This document shows, one piece after another, positions 10,577 to 19,803 of a DNA stretch of 32,459 nt. The DNA lies in assembly GCA_003427395.1 (NCBI GenBank), contig BFEA01000129.1:1492772-1525230 (forward strand). The letters run 5' to 3'. Position 1 is the first letter of the stretch. Every line of letters begins with the position of its first letter. A program made the position numbers and the translations under genes. Source of the DNA: Chara braunii (Eukaryota; Streptophyta; Charophyceae; Charales; Characeae). The notes beneath the pieces are model-generated. The model was not told the DNA's origin, did no database searches, and saw only the letters and a program-made list of their open reading frames with translations.

Positions 10577-12686
10577 CGACATGTGGCAGGGTTACAGGAT
10601 TCGTAGGACGATAAACTAAGCGATCTGGTTAACAGGGGACGACCTGGACTCCCGAACGCGCATCGACGCGACCCCGTTGTTACCAGAAGCCGGTCAGCGG
10701 CTCGACGGACAGTCAACATGAAAGCTAATCAACAAAACCCGAATCCACAACAGAACCGCAACCAACCGATAAATCCTAATCAACCCCCACCACGAGCACA
10801 GGCTCCTATGACGCCACCTGATCTTTATCTGTTTGATCCTGCACATCATCCCGCTAGAGCATGGCTGGCCACGCTCCGGGCTCAACAATACGATAATAAC
10901 GAGGCACAGGTGAACATTCCCACTCGATTGGGAGGAGACGCTCATCATTGGTTCAGTACCTATGTATGGGTCGATCTCTCGACATTTGAGCGAGATTTTC
11001 CGAACAGATTTGATTATATCCACCCTGAACAGGCCCTTTTCATGATTAAAGACCGGGTTCAAAAACCTCTCGAATCTGTCACCGAGTATCGAAGTTGATT
11101 CTACAGGATGTTTGTGAAAACAAAACGAGGCGAATAGGTAGGGAGAGATTTTTTTATCGATGGGCTCTGCAACAGAACGATGAGGGCGAAACAACGAAAA
11201 CAGTTCTCCCCCATCAATCACATGCTGCAACAGATCATGGCAGCCACGGAGAAAATGGAATGAAAATTCGCCGCAAGTTTCCTAGAAGGGGAAGATTATC
11301 CTAGGGAAGGAGAGTCATCCGAACTCGCAAGGGCTAAGGCTGAGCTGGCCGCATTGCAAAATAAGTTCGAAAACATGGGGTTTGTGTCTGGTCCGGTCAC
11401 CTATCTAGAACAGATTACCCCCAAACGACCCACTCCAAGTGTGGTCACAAGCATGCCCGTCCCAATGATGACGGCACCCCCACCTCCGATCGAAAGCCCC
11501 GCACGGCCAAACGAGTCTTCTGACCTATTGGAACTAACCACAACACTTGTCAACTTAATTCAGGAAAGCAAAAAGGAATAGCGGAAACACAATCCTCGAA
11601 TAGAAGCGATGATGAGGTCGATGCGACCAATAGCGGTGCGTGCCGCTCCGATTGAATACGGACTGGCTCCGGCACCCCCTCCCGCAGGAATCCCTGGCAA
11701 TCTGAACGTCTGATACACCTGCCATCAACCAGGGCACATAGCCCGAAATTGCCCCCATCGACCTCCGCAGCCGCAAGTCGGAGCCGCACCGGTAGCGGTA
11801 GCCCCGATCGCTAACGGACCTGGACGGGTAGGGGCACTAATGGAGGAAATGGAAGGGGGTGGAAGCACATTAGCTACGATGGAGGAAGCTGCTGAACTCA
11901 TCCTGTTGGATCAGTACGTAATGCTCGGATATCCGGGGCTTGGGATGATTGGAATGATTAGACCTGCGCCGGAACAAAGGGAGATGGCGGAGTGGCGACC
12001 TTCCCCAGGGGAAATGGAGTCGGGAGGACCTATCTTCGTCACCGGAGAAATTGATGTTCTGAATATCGTGTGAGCTCTAGATCATCGGATTCCTCTTCCG
12101 ATCAGACATCTGCTATCGATATCGGAACAGATCAATGAACGCATGTTGCAACACTGCAAAGCGAATCGAAAACGATTCGCCCTCGCCCGGACAGCGAACA
12201 CGAAAGCAAAAAGTCCAATACCAGATGAAAACGTTGTTGGTACTTCATACCCGATACGAATAAGATTGATCCAAAAGGATGATAATTTCCTGCAAATTGA
12301 ACCAATCCCTTGGAAATCCGTAGAGTGCGACATCGAGGTATGGGGAGTCCCGAGCAATGCTATTATTGATTCGGGAGCCGTTTTTTTGGCTGTCTCATTA
12401 CGGGTAGTTGAAAGGGAAGAGAGAAAGAACGATCTAATCATGCTTACGAAAAAAGATCAGCTCGTTTCGGTAGATGAAGAGAAGATTAAAACGATTGGAC
12501 GGATGGCCAATGTTGTTCCCATCCTTGTGGCCTTGCGAGCCAATCTGGACTTCGAGAGTTGATCGATTGTCCTCCGTAATATAGGAGGGAAGCCCTATGT
12601 TGTACCTATAAGGTTGACCCTTCAAACCACGGTTAATGTAACCCCGCGAGTTTCTCAAATGATGGCGGGAACTCTCCGCATGATTA

Positions 12687-12694
12687 CCTGGGAC
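12687..12694. repeat. Target-site duplication of element C, left copy
   Basis: CCTGGGAC occurs immediately left of the CTATGTT terminus and again at 14034-14041 immediately right of the element. Removing the element plus one copy leaves the gypsy frame open across the join, which confirms the boundaries. Confidence 0.9.
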
Positions 12695-13040
12695 CTATGT
12701 TCCCCCCTGGCCGCGGCCGAGTTCGGTCGTAGCCGCAGCCGGCGGCCGTGGATGGGACCCCCCCGGCCACGGCCGCTCCGCCCGAGAACTTTCGGCCGCG
12801 GCCGTGGCCGATCGGGGAGGGGGTTTTGTGAGCGGGGAGTGGGTTTCGAGTCAGGGGGGGCTCCCCTAACCCCTCGCAAAAAAAAAAAACATAAAAACTT
12901 CAAAAACGGGGGAGTGGAATTTGGGGATTTTTTTAGGGGGGGTGGATAATTTTGGGGCGGAAAAAAAAAAACGATTTTTTTCATTTTTTTTTTTTTTTTT
13001 TTTTTTAATTGATTGACTGATTGATTGATTGGTGGGGGAG

Positions 13041-13073
13041 CTGTCTCTTATACACATCTAGATGTGTATAAGA
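13041..13073. other. Nextera mate-pair junction adapter (assembly artefact)
   Basis: CTGTCTCTTATACACATCT is the Nextera/Tn5 mosaic end, followed by the start of its complement (AGATGTGTATAAGA) and then Ns. This is the mate-pair circularisation junction adapter left untrimmed at a contig edge. It is not genomic, and apparent reading frames through it are false. Confidence 0.97.
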
Positions 13074-13775
13074 NNNNNNNNNNNNNNNNNNNNNNNNNNN
13101 NNNNNNNNNNNNNNNNNNNNNNNNNNNNNNNNNNNNNNNNNNNNNNNNNNNNNNNNNNNNNNNNNNNNNNNNNNNNNNNNNNNNNNNNNNNNNNNNNNNN
13201 NNNNNNNNNNNNNNNNNNNNNNNNNNNNNNNNNNNNNNNNNNNNNNNNNNNNNNNNNNNNNNNNNNNNNNNNNNNNNNNNNNNNNNNNNNNNNNNNNNNN
13301 NNNNNNNNNNNNNNNNNNNNNNNNNNNNNNNNNNNNNNNNNNNNNNNNNNNNNNNNNNNNNNNNNNNNNNNNNNNNNNNNNNNNNNNNNNNNNNNNNNNN
13401 NNNNNNNNNNNNNNNNNNNNNNNNNNNNNNNNNNNNNNNNNNNNNNNNNNNNNNNNNNNNNNNNNNNNNNNNNNNNNNNNNNNNNNNNNNNNNNNNNNNN
13501 NNNNNNNNNNNNNNNNNNNNNNNNNNNNNNNNNNNNNNNNNNNNNNNNNNNNNNNNNNNNNNNNNNNNNNNNNNNNNNNNNNNNNNNNNNNNNNNNNNNN
13601 NNNNNNNNNNNNNNNNNNNNNNNNNNNNNNNNNNNNNNNNNNNNNNNNNNNNNNNNNNNNNNNNNNNNNNNNNNNNNNNNNNNNNNNNNNNNNNNNNNNN
13701 NNNNNNNNNNNNNNNNNNNNNNNNNNNNNNNNNNNNNNNNNNNNNNNNNNNNNNNNNNNNNNNNNNNNNNNNNNN
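13074..13775. other. Assembly gap (702 N)
   Basis: An unresolved run of Ns inside element C. The estimated length comes from scaffolding and may be wrong. Sequence between 12870 and 13040, next to the gap, is homopolymer-rich and may also be low quality. Confidence 0.98.
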
Positions 13776-13846
13776 CTTGCGCGGGGTTTCGAAGCGTTTT
13801 TTTTTTTTTTCTGCAATAGAAAACAACAATGCCCCCCAAAAAAATA

Positions 13847-13884
13847 TGGGCGTGTAGGGTTTTTTAAACACTACACGCCCATTT
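13847..13884. repeat. 12-bp hairpin inside element C
   Basis: ATGGGCGTGTAG at 13847-13858 pairs perfectly with CTACACGCCCAT at 13872-13883, with a loop of about 13 bases, followed by a T run. It is in the AT-rich interior next to the gap. The T run suggests a pol III-type end only superficially. Confidence 0.6.
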
Positions 13885-14945
13885 TTTTTTTTTTTTTTGT
13901 CTGCTAAAATATAAGAAAAAAATTGCTGCACCAAAGTTGGTTGGTCGGCCGTGGTCGAACCCGGCCGATTTGGCCGACGGCCGTGGCCGCGACCGAGTTT
14001 TCACCGTCGGCCGTGACCGGGCATGCAACATAGCCTGGGACAACTCTGCCGACAGTGGGCAATCTCTGAAGGACGCAGACAACAGTGACGAGGACGATCC
14101 AATAATTCAAGAAATGGCGCAACAACGTATTTATTACCCTGTGCAACAAGCGAATACAAAATCACTATGCCTGATTGAGAAGAGTCTACAAAGGACGCAA
14201 GTCATGATTATGGGTGAACCTCTCGTACAGATTTCGAGGATGGTTGATTCTTTGGAACCCCCCCGAACCCTGTACGAAGGAATCTCCTCTTTACTCGCAC
14301 AATATAATGACAAAAGACACTATTGCGATATCACAGATCTCCTACGATCTCTCCTGTCACCTGCAAAAGATGTACGATTAATACGCTTAGGGGCGGTGAC
14401 CAATTCTTTGGAACCCCCTGAGCGCCACGAAACTGGACTTGGAATCAAAATCGCAACGAAACCCGTGCCATGGCAGGACATCCGAGACGGAATAACGCCG
14501 GAAGAACACGTGGCCATTCCCGAAGAGAACGCAGAGATGATGGTCAAGGTATTCTCCTGGGGATCGGATAATTCGTTTATTTCCGTGGCCCTACCCGAAA
14601 GTGCCAAGCGGATAAGCACGAAACAGATCGATGTACGGATATGGGACCAACTGTATGAGTTGCACGTGCCCCAATACGTGCCTGGTGAGATCCATCACCT
14701 AATCGCGGAAATTCTAAAAGAATACAAAGGAGCGATTAGTACGATGGACACAAACACTGGACTGTCGTTAGTCATACAGCACGAGATTCAAACCGGAAAC
14801 CATTCCTCGATTCACTGTAAGCCCTACAGATACTCCCTGGTAGAACGGAAAACGGCCCTTGAGTAGATTCGGGAATTCGAAGCTAATAGTTGGATCGAAC
14901 CGGCCACTGCGCCATGGTCATTCCCCGTAGTATTAGTGCCGAAAA

Positions 14946-15696
14946 GCTTGTGGTGGATAGGTTGAGGGCACTCCAGCACCCGCACTTGTTGACGCTTCTA
15001 GGAGTCTGCTATGAAGGGAACTGCCTTGTCTATGAGCACATGGCAAATGGGAGTGTGGAGGAGAGGATCTCCTGCAGACGGATGCCCACAGGGGGCTTCC
15101 TTCCATGGTATGTTCGCTTGCGTGTCATCGCACAGGTTGCCCGAGCCGTGTTCTTTCTCCACTCCACTCTGTCGGCGACAGGTCGTGCCATCATCCACCG
15201 CGCAATCAAGCCGTCTAACATCTTTCTGGACGACAAGCTTGTGGCCAAGCTCGGTGCTGTCGATCAGGCTTTAATCCACCAAGAGTTTGCTGAAGGATCC
15301 CAAGCCGTAGGAAAGTCGATGTCAGCTTTCCTAGATAGCAATTCTCAGTACATGGCCCCTGAGTACTGGCGATCCAGGACTTTGGATGAGAAGACCGATG
15401 TTTATGCGTTTGGCATTACAGTCTTGGAGATCCTTGTTGGGAAAACCTCGGATGCTTATGAAACAATTGAGGCAGCAGTGGAAGATGATGTGTCCTTTCA
15501 GGATGCTCTGGACCGTAACGCAGGCCACTGGGACGTGGCGTTGGCGAAACGAGTGGCACACTTGGGACTGCAGTGTGCCAGCCACCCTAGGCGGCATAGG
15601 CCAAACATGGGAACAGGCGATCAGAGCGTTCTTGCGGTTTTAGAGGAAGTTGCTGACAAAGTACAGCTTGCTGATGCAGTAGAATCCAGGGGATAG
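14946..15696 (+). pseudogene. C-terminal fragment of plant kinase (RLCK/U-box kinase class), catalytically dead
   Basis: About 250 residues match the middle and C-lobe of plant receptor-like cytoplasmic/U-box-associated kinases: LRALQHPHLLTLLGVC, then CLVYEHMANGSVEERI, LPWYVRLRVIAQVARAVFFLH, MAPEYW, DVYAFGITVLEIL and a C-terminal RRHRPNMG. The glycine loop and VAIK lysine are missing because the sequence starts at the gypsy junction (about 14942-14950). The catalytic HRD is HRA at 15196-15204, and the DFG-type Asp is Ala at 15256-15258. The frame is open for the remaining length and ends at a TAG without a U-box. It is either a transduced gene piece fused to the retroelement or the edge of a pseudokinase gene invaded by it. 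A first ATG at 14890 belongs to gypsy sequence, so no true start is visible. Confidence 0.8.
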
Positions 15697-15706
15697 TGTT
15701 TATTTT

Positions 15707-15904
15707 GGGGAGAAACTATCCGGGAGTCACAAAAATGAGTTACTATTGCACTACGGGCCAAGATACAGTTTCGAATTGCAGTTCGGGCAACGTCTGCAAC
15801 CCAGCTCTCTGGCCAGGTAGGGTGCCCCAAGTGCAATTGCAAACTGTATCTTGCCCCATAGTGCAATTATGACTGGTTTTTGTGACTCTACTGAAGTTAC
15901 CCCT
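15707..15904. mobile_element. MITE with ~60-bp inverted repeats
   Basis: AGTCACAAAAA...ATTGCACTA.GG.CAAGATACAGTTT at 15722-15780 pairs with its complement at 15835-15893. Outer ends are GGGG(A/T)..AACT-like on both sides. It is non-coding and sits just after the kinase stop codon. A poly-T tract at 15905-15927 abuts the right end. Target duplication not fixed. Confidence 0.75.
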
Positions 15905-15927
15905 TTTTTTTTTTTTTTTTTTTTTTT

Positions 15928-16282
15928 GGTTGAAAAACATGGCGGACGGGGCAGGTTTTGAGTTCGCAAAGGCAAGAAAAAAAACACGCACCCGCAAAGA
16001 TATCACAGTTTGCAATGACACCCTGCCTGGGCCGGCCTTTGGGGTAGAATTTCCGTAGACAAGAATCTGTGGGGCATTTTATTAAATTTTCTTTTCTTTC
16101 CCAGTCTGACACCACGGCCACGGCCGACCATTGTAATGACACCCTGCCTGACACCACCGTAGTTGGTACTTCCATTGCTTTTTCAAACTCGGTGCCTGTT
16201 TTCTTTCCTGGCACGTATTTTTTTTGCTCATTTGATACTTCCATAGTAATGTCAGAATAAGGGAGCGTTGTGTTCGGGGGAA
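15928..16282. other. Non-coding interval with a relic of the CTACC-TTCCCCCGAA repeat
   Basis: No gene is seen. AATGACACCCTGCCTG occurs twice (near 16014 and 16135). At 16230-16290 the minus strand reads CTGTGTTCCCCCGAACACAA followed by an ATTAC...GTAT pattern, similar to the inverted-repeat elements at 22161-22244 and 31866-31976; this looks like a partial third copy. Confidence 0.35.
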
Positions 16283-16656
16283 CACAGTAGGAAAGATTCA
16301 AGTCGCCCCTATGGATAAATTAATGGCCAAGAGGGATCTTCTTCTGATAAGGGGTGATAGATGCAAAGGAATTTACCCAGTTCTGTTATCTGGTAGATTG
16401 AGGGAGTCTTGGAAATATGGATCGCTGGCTGGAGCAGCGACACACAGTAGGATGGATTCAAGTCCCCCCTGAGGATACATTAATGGCCAAGAGGGGTCTT
16501 CTTCTCATAAGGGGTGATATATGCACAGGAATTTACTCAGTTCTGTTATCTGGTAGATTGAGGGAGTCTTGGAAATATGGATTGCTCGCTGGAGTAGCAA
16601 CACACACTACGATGATAACGAGGAGGTCTCTTGCTCAGATATTTGGTAAGCGGTAA
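16283..16656 (+). repeat. 160-bp tandem duplication, possibly Copia-derived
   Basis: Two units (16283-16442 and 16443-16602) begin CACAGTAGGA and share long identical blocks such as TTCTGTTATCTGGTAGATTG; a partial third start follows at 16603. Each unit translates to a peptide like LLLIRGD.C.GIYPVLLSGRLRESWKYG, which loosely resembles the region before the Copia integrase zinc finger. The 160-bp period is not a multiple of three, so the duplication breaks the frame. The Copia link is tentative. Confidence 0.6.
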
Positions 16657-17029
16657 TGCCAGCCTAGCGAAGATCTTTTTCTTTCTTCACAGCAATTTGC
16701 TTCTCGTATAGACGAAGTAGAGCTGTAGAAGAAATGTTAACAAACAATCACATTTGGAAACAAGGACTTGTAGATATTATTGGTACTGTTCGATTCTAAC
16801 AACAGGCTATGGATTGGGGACAGGTGTATGTTAGATAACCTTGCGGATCCCCAAAATCTCTATCCTGCTCCTGCTGCTGGTTCCCCCCCCCCAGTTCAGA
16901 GTCTCTTATCTGTTAGCTAGTTGCCACTCATACAGCTTGTCTGTGTTGTTTGCTGCTTTCTCTAGTAAGCCCTCATTGCGACTCATGCGTCTTCTCCAGG
17001 TTGTTGGAACTGCCTGTTAGTTAACATTG
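16657..17029. other. No feature recognised
   Basis: There is mixed-composition sequence with a C run at 16885-16893. I see no open frame of note, no terminal repeats and no tandem repeat. Confidence 0.4.
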
Positions 17030-17261
17030 AAATTGAAATATTTTGCTGGCGTGACGAAATTGAGCTTCAAATGGTGTGTTGTGAATTTACCATATCCTCC
17101 AATGAGTAAAATGACCATGTTGTGGTTTAATTACCCTCCAATGAACATAATAGCTCTAACGGTACTGAGCCCGAGATACATCCAGAATCTGGCCCAAATC
17201 ACTGGAAAAAAGAACATTAAAAAAAAATAGATATCGTCACGCCAGCAAAATATTTCGATTT
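17030..17261. mobile_element. MITE with ATTTTGCTGGCGTGACGA inverted repeats
   Basis: AAATTGAAATATTTTGCTGG plus CGTGACGA at 17030-17057 pairs with its complement at 17234-17261 with few mismatches. The 232-bp interior is non-coding and repeats CCTCCAATGA (17096 and 17136). No target duplication was established. Confidence 0.75.
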
Positions 17262-17718
17262 GAAAGAAAAGGCAGGTTTTGGTGGAAATTGGTGCTTCTC
17301 ATTTCATTTGTGCATAGTCGTCTCTGATTTCGTTGATTCTGTTTCATGAGCAACGAAATCCTTACTGATTATCGATCTGATTGCTGGCTAATGAGATCGT
17401 TCGAGATGAATCATCTTTTTTTCTTTTTTTTTTAATGGAACATTACCCTGGGTGGTTTAAAGTGCAGAAAGTCCAAGTCAAGGCGCTTCATCTAGGGGAC
17501 AGATTACTTGGGGATAATTGGTGGAAAGCGCCCACGCCAGTGCCGTGAACGTGACCCGCACCGGTCACGTGAACATGACGGGCCGGTCATATACCCCTGC
17601 GCCCGTGAACGGCCGCTCACGGTGACCGGCCAAACCATGAAAGCGCCGTGTTCCTTTCTTTTTTTTTTTTCTTTTTTTTTCTTGGCTCACCCTGCTACCT
17701 TTGCCACAAGCCCCACAT

Positions 17719-18217
17719 CGCAATGACATAAAAAAAAATTAAGAAATCGAAATGACCTACAAAACAACAAACAAAAAAGCTTATCATGGCTGGTTCCGTG
17801 ATTTTTTTTACATTTTTTTCGCGATGAGTCTCCTAGGCTACCAGCCGGGCCGCCCGGGTCCCGGGTGGCCAGCCCGTGCAAGGACCAGGGAAGGTCCCAA
17901 CAAAAAAAAACAAATACAAAAACAAATTCCAAAAAATCCGAAACAAAACTATGTTATGCAGAAAAATAAACTGAAGAACTTTTGCCTCAGGGTCACATCG
18001 AAATTCGTCACCAAATTTAAAATAAAAAATAAATTTTAAAAATATTGTTTTATTTGTATTTTTCTTGGCCCGGCCGGGCAAGTGACCCCGGTCCCCGGGC
18101 CACTCTGGTAGCCTAGGCGATGACATTAAAAAAAATAAAAAAATGGAAATAACCTACAAAACAACAAACAAAAAAGCTTATCATGGCTGGTTCCGTGATT
18201 TTTTTTACATTTTTTTA
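17719..18217. repeat. Tandem core repeat of element D, split by element B
   Basis: Two units of about 100 bp (17719-17820 and 18118-18217) each start CGCRATGACAT or CGATGACAT and contain AAGCTTATCATGGCTGGTTC, which is identical in both. They would be adjacent without element B. A more diverged single copy lies on the minus strand of element E at 29236-29350. Confidence 0.8.
17832..18117. mobile_element. Element B, innermost of the nest
   Basis: Inverted ends CCTAGGCTACCAG (17832-17844) and its exact complement (18105-18117) are followed by GC-rich subterminal zones built from CCCGGG/GGCCCGG. CGATGA is present on both sides (17822-17827 and 18118-18123), with four extra bases (GTCT) at the left, so the duplication is imperfectly defined. 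Its AT-rich core matches that of element A. Confidence 0.7.
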
Positions 18218-18821
18218 ATTCAAAACAAATATTATTTGTGAACGCCAAAAAGGAAGAGATTATTGGGGGGTACCCTCTGATGACCTTCACGCTCCTTAAA
18301 AAAAAAAAAAAAAAAAAAAAGACGTTCACGCTCTACGTGAACTCCATGAACTACGACCCGTCATGATTTTCGTGACTGGTGACAGGACCCCGTGAACGGT
18401 GAACGGTGGAAGGCACTGGCCCCCGCCAAAACCTTTTCAGTTGTATGCGCCCGAAGTTTGGCCTTTTGGTACTACCGGCCGAAACTTCGTCCCCCTGGGT
18501 GAAAGGCGCCTTGGTGCGATGGCCACAAGCTCCCACAACTCTGGACAATGAATCTGGCACTGTTTTTGGGCCAGATTCATGAAGCGGTAGGTCCCTTCTT
18601 TTTCAAAATACCGTGCTTGGGCCTCGTTCTATCCTTCAGGGTACCACCCTCAGCCTCTTCTACATCTGAATGAATCTTTCATGATCCGGTAGCCAGGCGT
18701 GGGCCCGTAGTACCCCACATGGAAAAGTTTGGGCATGTTCTACCAAACAGCCAAACTTCGGGGGCCCGAAACCGAAAAGGTTTTGGCGTGGGCGCCTTCC
18801 TCCAGTTATCCCTATTACTTG

Positions 18822-19382
18822 GGTCTCCGGGGGTAATGGCTTGGGTGATCAGTTTACAAAGGACTTTGCCATTGTGGTACAGCAGAAACCTGTGAGCCTT
18901 TGGCTCAGGATGTAATCTGTGACAAGCGATGAGGGACTGCGGCTCCCTAGCAATACAATAGACATATCAGATAGCAGCCACCTGCTAATTATGGGAGATG
19001 CTCATAGTACCAACCCCATTAGCAGGACCCACCCAGAGTAATTAATATAGGAATTAATAGAATTATCACCTTATGGATTGACCATTCCACTCTTTACATC
19101 TCTGATAGATCAGTTAATGACAACCCGGCTTTGATTGTTTACAGCTTTCAAATTGAGTATCGTGGTTGTGTGTATTTGTGTGTGCCCAGAGGCTATGTAT
19201 GTTTGTATGAGCCTATAGGGCCATGTTTTTTGTGTCTGCCCGAAGGCTATGTGTTCTCTGTGTGTAACTGTATAGTGACATGTATGTGCCTGAAGGCCAG
19301 ATATGTGCAGTACTATGTAGAGGGAACTATGTGTTCGTTTGAAGAGATAACGGGCCAAGCTGGACAAGAACCCCCCCCAAAG
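18822..19382. other. No gene; GT-rich low-complexity stretch
   Basis: 18822-19110 shows nothing I can identify. 19140-19335 is GT-rich with repeated TGCCYRAAGGCYATGT-like phrases (near 19187, 19240 and 19288). No coding signal is convincing. Confidence 0.4.
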
Positions 19383-19446
19383 TCCCAAGCCAGACTCGAA
19401 CCCGTGATCTATGACATGTGACCTGAAGACTACCATTGAGCAACAA
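19383..19446 (-). repeat. tRNA-like segment, probable SINE head
   Basis: On the minus strand TTGCTCAATGGTAGTC (A box) is followed by ACGGGTTCGAGTCTGG (B box) at normal tRNA spacing. Anticodon and acceptor stems pair poorly. This fits a tRNA-derived SINE, with the plus-strand flank at 19371-19380 running into a C run. Confidence 0.5.
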
Positions 19447-19625
19447 TCACAAACGACCCCTGTGTGTGATATGCCAGACTGAGATCAACAGAACAACCAC
19501 CAGCAACAGCCACAAGCAACCCACGCAGTGTCAAGGCCTGACATACAACACCAAGGACAACCCTTGGGTGGTGCGCAGGCATTCTGTATTAGCTTACCAT
19601 GTGTCAGCCCAAGGGGCTGTGTGTC

Positions 19626-19803
19626 CAGCTGTGCGTCATTCTAACGCCCTGCGGGTGTCCATGCGCAAGGCTGCGATTGAGTTTTGAACCCACAACCGCA
19701 AGGGTGTGTGTGTTCAGCTGTGCGTCATTCTAATGCCCTGCGGGTGTCCATGCACGAGGCTGCGATTGAGTTTTGAACCCACAACCTCATTCCACAGTGC
19801 GCA
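19626..19803. repeat. 89-bp tandem duplication in a SINE-like repeat
   Basis: CAGCTGTGCGTCATTCTAAY begins units at 19626 and 19715; both contain GCCCTGCGGGTGTCCATGC and end in TTTTGAACCCACAACC. The duplicated part includes the B box of the adjacent tRNA-like head, so the SINE body was partly duplicated. Confidence 0.85.

Larger units (their letters stand above)
12695..14033. mobile_element. hAT-like non-autonomous element C inserted in gypsy pol
   Basis: Ends are CTATGTT...AACATAG with imperfect inverted repeats of about 25 bp and an 8-bp duplication (CCTGGGAC). Both subterminal zones (12707-12815 and 13940-14020) are packed with CGGCCG/GGCCGTGGCC variants in both orientations. The interior is AT/homopolymer-rich and includes the assembly gap, so its true length is unknown. 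The 8-bp duplication fits hAT, although CTATGTT is not a classic hAT end; P-like elements also make 8-bp duplications. Whether a transposase is hidden in the gap cannot be seen. Confidence 0.85.
10718..14945 (+). pseudogene. Ty3/gypsy gag-pol, interrupted and 3'-truncated
   Basis: One reading frame covers the whole segment on both sides of element C. Gag: Pro/Gln-rich start, then LYLFDPAHHPARAWLATLRAQ and later INHMLQQIMAA. Zinc knuckle at 11711-11752: YTCHQPGHIARNC, with its first Cys codon replaced by TGA. Aspartic protease: AIIDSGA near 12361. RT begins with QHEIQTG...KPYRYS near 14778 and reaches IEPATAPWSFPVVLVPK, where homology stops at 14944. RT core, RNase H, integrase and 3' LTR are absent. 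In-frame stops: 11096, 11135, 11261, 11579, 11711, 12071, 12560 and 14864. Several are simple CGA-to-TGA or CAG-to-TAG changes. No frameshift is evident, so decay is by point mutation, insertion C and 3' replacement by kinase sequence. Confidence 0.88.
17538..18418. mobile_element. hAT-like element D nested in the left TIR of H
   Basis: Ends CAGTGCC...GGCACTG are flanked by GCCCACGC (17530-17537) and GCCCCCGC (18419-18426), an 8-bp duplication with one mismatch. Subterminal zones (17543-17630 and 18320-18405) repeat GTGAAC/GTTCAC many times in both orientations. The interior is AT-rich, contains a tandem core and carries element B. It shares termini, motif and core with element E at 28969-29564. 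Confidence 0.82.
17511..18813. mobile_element. hAT-like element H, outermost of a three-level nest
   Basis: Terminal repeats GGGATAAYTGGWGGAARGCG followed by CCCACGCCAAAACCTTTTC are found at the left (split by element D after 17537, resuming at 18427) and, complemented, at 18764-18813. ATTACTT(G) flanks both sides (17503-17510 and 18814-18821), consistent with an 8-bp duplication. Subterminal regions contain CCGAAGTTTGGC/GCCAAACTTCGG in both orientations (18450, 18760). No coding capacity is seen. Confidence 0.75.

Noticed and set aside
13005-13934. Long frames of 250-309 codons across 13005-13934
   Set aside because: They consist of Ns and the sequencing adapter; not real.
14944-14949. HindIII site (AAGCTT) at the gypsy-kinase junction as sign of a cloning chimera
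   Set aside because: A single six-base site is weak, the assembly is evidently shotgun/mate-pair, and homology on the two sides ends within a few bases without needing a cloning event. Read support should still be checked.
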